DNA of 64,000 nucleotides, from NCBI GenBank assembly GCA_902774915.1, contig CACYKH010000002.1, positions 1-64,000 of the forward strand, given 5' to 3'. The stretch is from an uncultured Lachnospiraceae bacterium (GTDB lineage: Bacteria; Bacillota; Clostridia; Lachnospirales; Lachnospiraceae). The notes under the pieces were generated by a model. That model was not told where the DNA came from and did not search any database. It saw nothing but the letters and a program-made list of their open reading frames with translations. Made by a program: the position numbers and the translations under genes. This document shows positions 62,163-64,000 of this stretch, piece after piece (positions within the stretch are counted from its first letter, which is position 1; each line of letters starts with the position of its first letter).

Positions 62163-63419
62163 TTGAAAATTGATCTGAACGAAGTATTATACGCAGTTTC
62201 CGCAGGTCTTGACTCAGTTGAGCAAGAGCTTTTAGGAGTGCGTAAGGGCCATTGCAAAAGAATAGCTGCTATATCTATTTCGCTAGGTAAAACAATGGGG
62301 TTAACACCCGATGAATTAATTGACCTGGCCGCTTTTTCTATTCTTCATGATAATGCTCTCACACAAGTAAACAGAGAAGAACTTGAATATAAAAAATATA
62401 ACAATGGCGTAGGATTTTCTCAGCATGATTTTAACGTAAGACGTTGTACTATCGGAGAGAGTAATACAAGGTACATGCCATTCAGAACTAATAACCGTGA
62501 TGTTATTCTTTTGCATCATGAGAACGCTGATGGTTCAGGACCTCAGGGACGTACCTATGACAGAACTCCTATCAAAGCTCAGATTATTCATCTGGCTGAT
62601 ACTCTTGATAATAACTTCGATCTTACTGCTACTTCAAGAGATAATTACGGAGCCATTATTTATTTTGTAAAATCTAATGCCGGAATACTTTTCTCAAGAG
62701 AGATTTCCGATGCATTCTGTAAATCTTTTAAACATAAACATCTTAACAATTTAACTGTTTCAAATATTGATAACTATCTTAGAAAAGCTACAAAGCATTT
62801 CAATGATGAGTATTCACAGCAGGAAGTTTTCAATCTTGCTACACTGCTTGCTATGATCATTGACTTTAAGTCACATTATACCTGCAAGCATTCTTCAGGT
62901 GTTGCTGTAAACTGTAGACGTATGGCACAGTTCTACAAATTCCCACCAGAAAAGCTGACAAAATATTATCTTGCCGGAGCGCTTCATGATGTTGGTAAGC
63001 TTATGATACCAAACTCTATACTTCAGAAGCCTGCAAGACTTGATGATGCAGAGTACGAAATAATGAAGCAGCATGCATATTATACATATGACATTCTGAA
63101 GCATATAAAGAAGATGGATGATATTACCATATGGGCTTCTCATCACCATGAGAAACTAAATGGAGAAGGCTATCCATTTGGACTTAGAGAAGAACAGCTC
63201 TCTATGGAAGAGCGACTTATGACATGTTGTGATATTTATCAGGCTCTTACAGAGGAAAGAGCTTATAAAGCTGGTTATTCTCACGAAGAAGCTATGAGAA
63301 TAATGAGAGACATGGTAATTAAGGGAGAGATTGATAATAGTATTGTCTCAAATATGGATATGGTTTTCGCAAATAAATCCTGGGATAAGAGCATTCCTAC
63401 ATCAATTCTTACAACTTAA
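62163..63419 (+). CDS. Tandem HD-GYP protein, probable c-di-GMP phosphodiesterase
   Basis: 418 residues, soluble. Two HD-type domains in tandem. The N-terminal one (about 25-160) keeps LHDNA and HHENADGSGPQG but has lost part of the GYP box, so is probably inactive or regulatory; the C-terminal one (about 225-405) has the complete set: H-x-x-x-V, GALHDVGKLMIP, HHHEKLNGEGYPFG and a distal DIYQALTEERAYK. HD-GYP domains hydrolyse c-di-GMP to GMP or pGpG. Start is TTG with GAGAGGG upstream. Divergent from lon; a terminator-like hairpin at 63542-63567 lies downstream. Confidence 0.88.
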   Translation: MKIDLNEVLYAVSAGLDSVEQELLGVRKGHCKRIAAISISLGKTMGLTPDELIDLAAFSILHDNALTQVNREELEYKKYNNGVGFSQHDFNVRRCTIGESNTRYMPFRTNNRDVILLHHENADGSGPQGRTYDRTPIKAQIIHLADTLDNNFDLTATSRDNYGAIIYFVKSNAGILFSREISDAFCKSFKHKHLNNLTVSNIDNYLRKATKHFNDEYSQQEVFNLATLLAMIIDFKSHYTCKHSSGVAVNCRRMAQFYKFPPEKLTKYYLAGALHDVGKLMIPNSILQKPARLDDAEYEIMKQHAYYTYDILKHIKKMDDITIWASHHHEKLNGEGYPFGLREEQLSMEERLMTCCDIYQALTEERAYKAGYSHEEAMRIMRDMVIKGEIDNSIVSNMDMVFANKSWDKSIPTSILTT

Positions 63420-63541
63420 TAAAAAATAAAGAAAAAGTTCACAATCTTTTCACAATATAAACTAATTGTCTTCATAAAAGGTTGATATATTGTAATTGTT
63501 CCAAGAAGGATTCTATACCTTCCCCCACATTTTTTCATACT

Positions 63542-63577
63542 AGGGAGCTGTCGCCAAGCAGCTCCCTTTGGTATTTA
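63542..63577 (+). terminator. Terminator downstream of the HD-GYP gene
   Basis: Perfect nine-base stem AGGGAGCTG (63542-63550 with 63559-63567), followed by TTGGTATTT. It is ~120 bases past the stop codon, so it may belong to the HD-GYP transcript or to a short RNA in between. Confidence 0.75.
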
Positions 63578-63580
63578 TAT

Positions 63581-63619
63581 AAGAAAAAAGTTCGGTAGAT
63601 TTTACCGAACTTTTTTCTT
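63581..63619 (-). terminator. Strong bidirectional terminator at the end of the right-edge gene
   Basis: Perfect seventeen-base stem (63581-63597 with 63603-63619, AAGAAAAAAGTTCGGTA type), five-base loop, with T-runs on both sides. The stop codon of the minus-strand gene overlaps the arm. Ends that gene and can also stop plus-strand transcription. Confidence 0.9.
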
Positions 63620-64000
63620 ATTTATAAAACGTATAAAATTCATTTCCTTCATCTTCGCATTTTATCTGGAACAGATATCTCTGAAGACGAACTTCCTGAT
63701 CCTCTATCGGATCATAATATCTTATAAAATCATCATTATAACTTACAACCAGTACATATCTATCCGAAAGTCTGGCAGCAAATGGATAACCATCACTCAG
63801 ATATCCTATAGCTGTATCCAGCTTAACACCCGAGATATTTATACCCTTAACATCCGTGCCATACATTTCAAAGCTTTCCATCCAGTTGTCCATGGCCCGA
63901 ACCTCATCATAGTTTGATGGAAGGTCTGCCGCCAGAGTACACATATAGCAGCAGGCAGCCAGCGTATCTTCGTCTCTATCAACCGCCTTATAATCAAAGG
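63618..64000 (-). CDS. Partial gene, possible papain/C39-like fold protein
   Basis: The frame is open to the right edge, so the N terminus is missing; at least 126 residues are present. The segment about 80 residues from the end (GYPFAARLSDRYVLVVSYND, then FIRYYDPIEDQEVRLQ) has the pattern of C39-like peptidase domains, where a His follows a hydrophobic strand, but that His is replaced (RYVLV), so activity is doubtful. Many Lachnospiraceae carry such secreted proteins, and whether this has a signal peptide is not visible. It overlaps the strong terminator at its end. Function uncertain. Confidence 0.45.
   Translation of the reverse strand, partial: FDYKAVDRDEDTLAACCYMCTLAADLPSNYDEVRAMDNWMESFEMYGTDVKGINISGVKLDTAIGYLSDGYPFAARLSDRYVLVVSYNDDFIRYYDPIEDQEVRLQRYLFQIKCEDEGNEFYTFYK

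Overview
The window looks like a piece of a low-GC Firmicutes chromosome, most likely Lachnospiraceae (Butyrivibrio/Roseburia-like). The reasons are AT-rich DNA, strong AGGAGG-type ribosome sites, frequent TTG/GTG starts, choline-binding-type cell-wall repeats, a DUF4250 gene, a split IMP-synthesis pathway under a ZTP riboswitch, and a ferredoxin-based anaerobic metabolism. The family is an inference; no rRNA gene is present. No tRNA, rRNA, CRISPR array, insertion sequence or prophage was seen. No gene-free stretch exceeds 300 bases; the longest (about 200-240 bases) are described in the entries.

Layout. 1-9.6 kb (all minus): YkgJ-type metal-chelating protein, mnmA, citrate synthase, then a promoter and a four-subunit pyruvate:ferredoxin oxidoreductase (porCDAB), a CbbX/SpoVK-type AAA+ ATPase and a membrane diguanylate cyclase cut by the window edge. 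9.7-11.8 kb: AICAR formyltransferase and archaeal-type IMP cyclohydrolase (PurO) behind a ZTP riboswitch with its own terminator. 11.9-19.4 kb: a 1930-residue repeat-rich surface protein and a GH25 muramidase, both with cell-wall-binding repeats. 19.5-22.0 kb (plus): beta and gamma subunits of a Na+-pumping decarboxylase with a D-lactate dehydrogenase that carries a Cys-rich tail. 22-31.3 kb: glycine-zipper protein, GGDEF-EAL protein, cyclophilin, CPA2 antiporter, RlmCD-type methyltransferase, CarD-type regulator, and an ECF sigma factor with a membrane beta-propeller protein. 31.4-34.5 kb: gpmI followed by two uncharacterised genes. 34.6-46.8 kb: an apparent long operon with a GAF-ABC ATPase fusion, coiled-coil FtsX-type permease, SbcD/SbcC-like pair, DUF4250 and a DUF3298-type lipoprotein, preceded by a YfhO membrane protein. 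46.9-52.4 kb: EAL protein, Y-family polymerase with a small partner, DUF4190 protein, aquaporin and DUF2752 protein. 52.4-58.8 kb: the F1Fo ATP synthase operon. 58.9-64 kb: rhomboid protease, Lon protease behind a CIRCE-like operator, tandem HD-GYP protein, and a partial gene at the right edge.

The most striking observation is the ATP synthase. There is no atpH gene, and the C-terminal domain of the delta subunit is fused to the N terminus of alpha. The c subunit also carries what looks like a cleavable signal peptide. The atpB open frame extends upstream through a terminator-like hairpin and a promoter, so its true start is probably an internal TTG. Other items worth a second look are the switch-like structured intergenic element between lon and the rhomboid gene, the GAF-ABC fusion, the Cys-tailed lactate dehydrogenase beside an orphan Na+ pump, and the AAA+ ATPase attached to the por operon.

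Metabolically the genes fit a fermenter. Pyruvate is oxidised by PFOR, citrate synthase feeds glutamate synthesis, D-lactate is a redox sink, and ion gradients involve ATP synthase, an antiporter and possibly a decarboxylase pump. At least four c-di-GMP-related proteins (GGDEF, two EAL, HD-GYP) suggest substantial second-messenger control.
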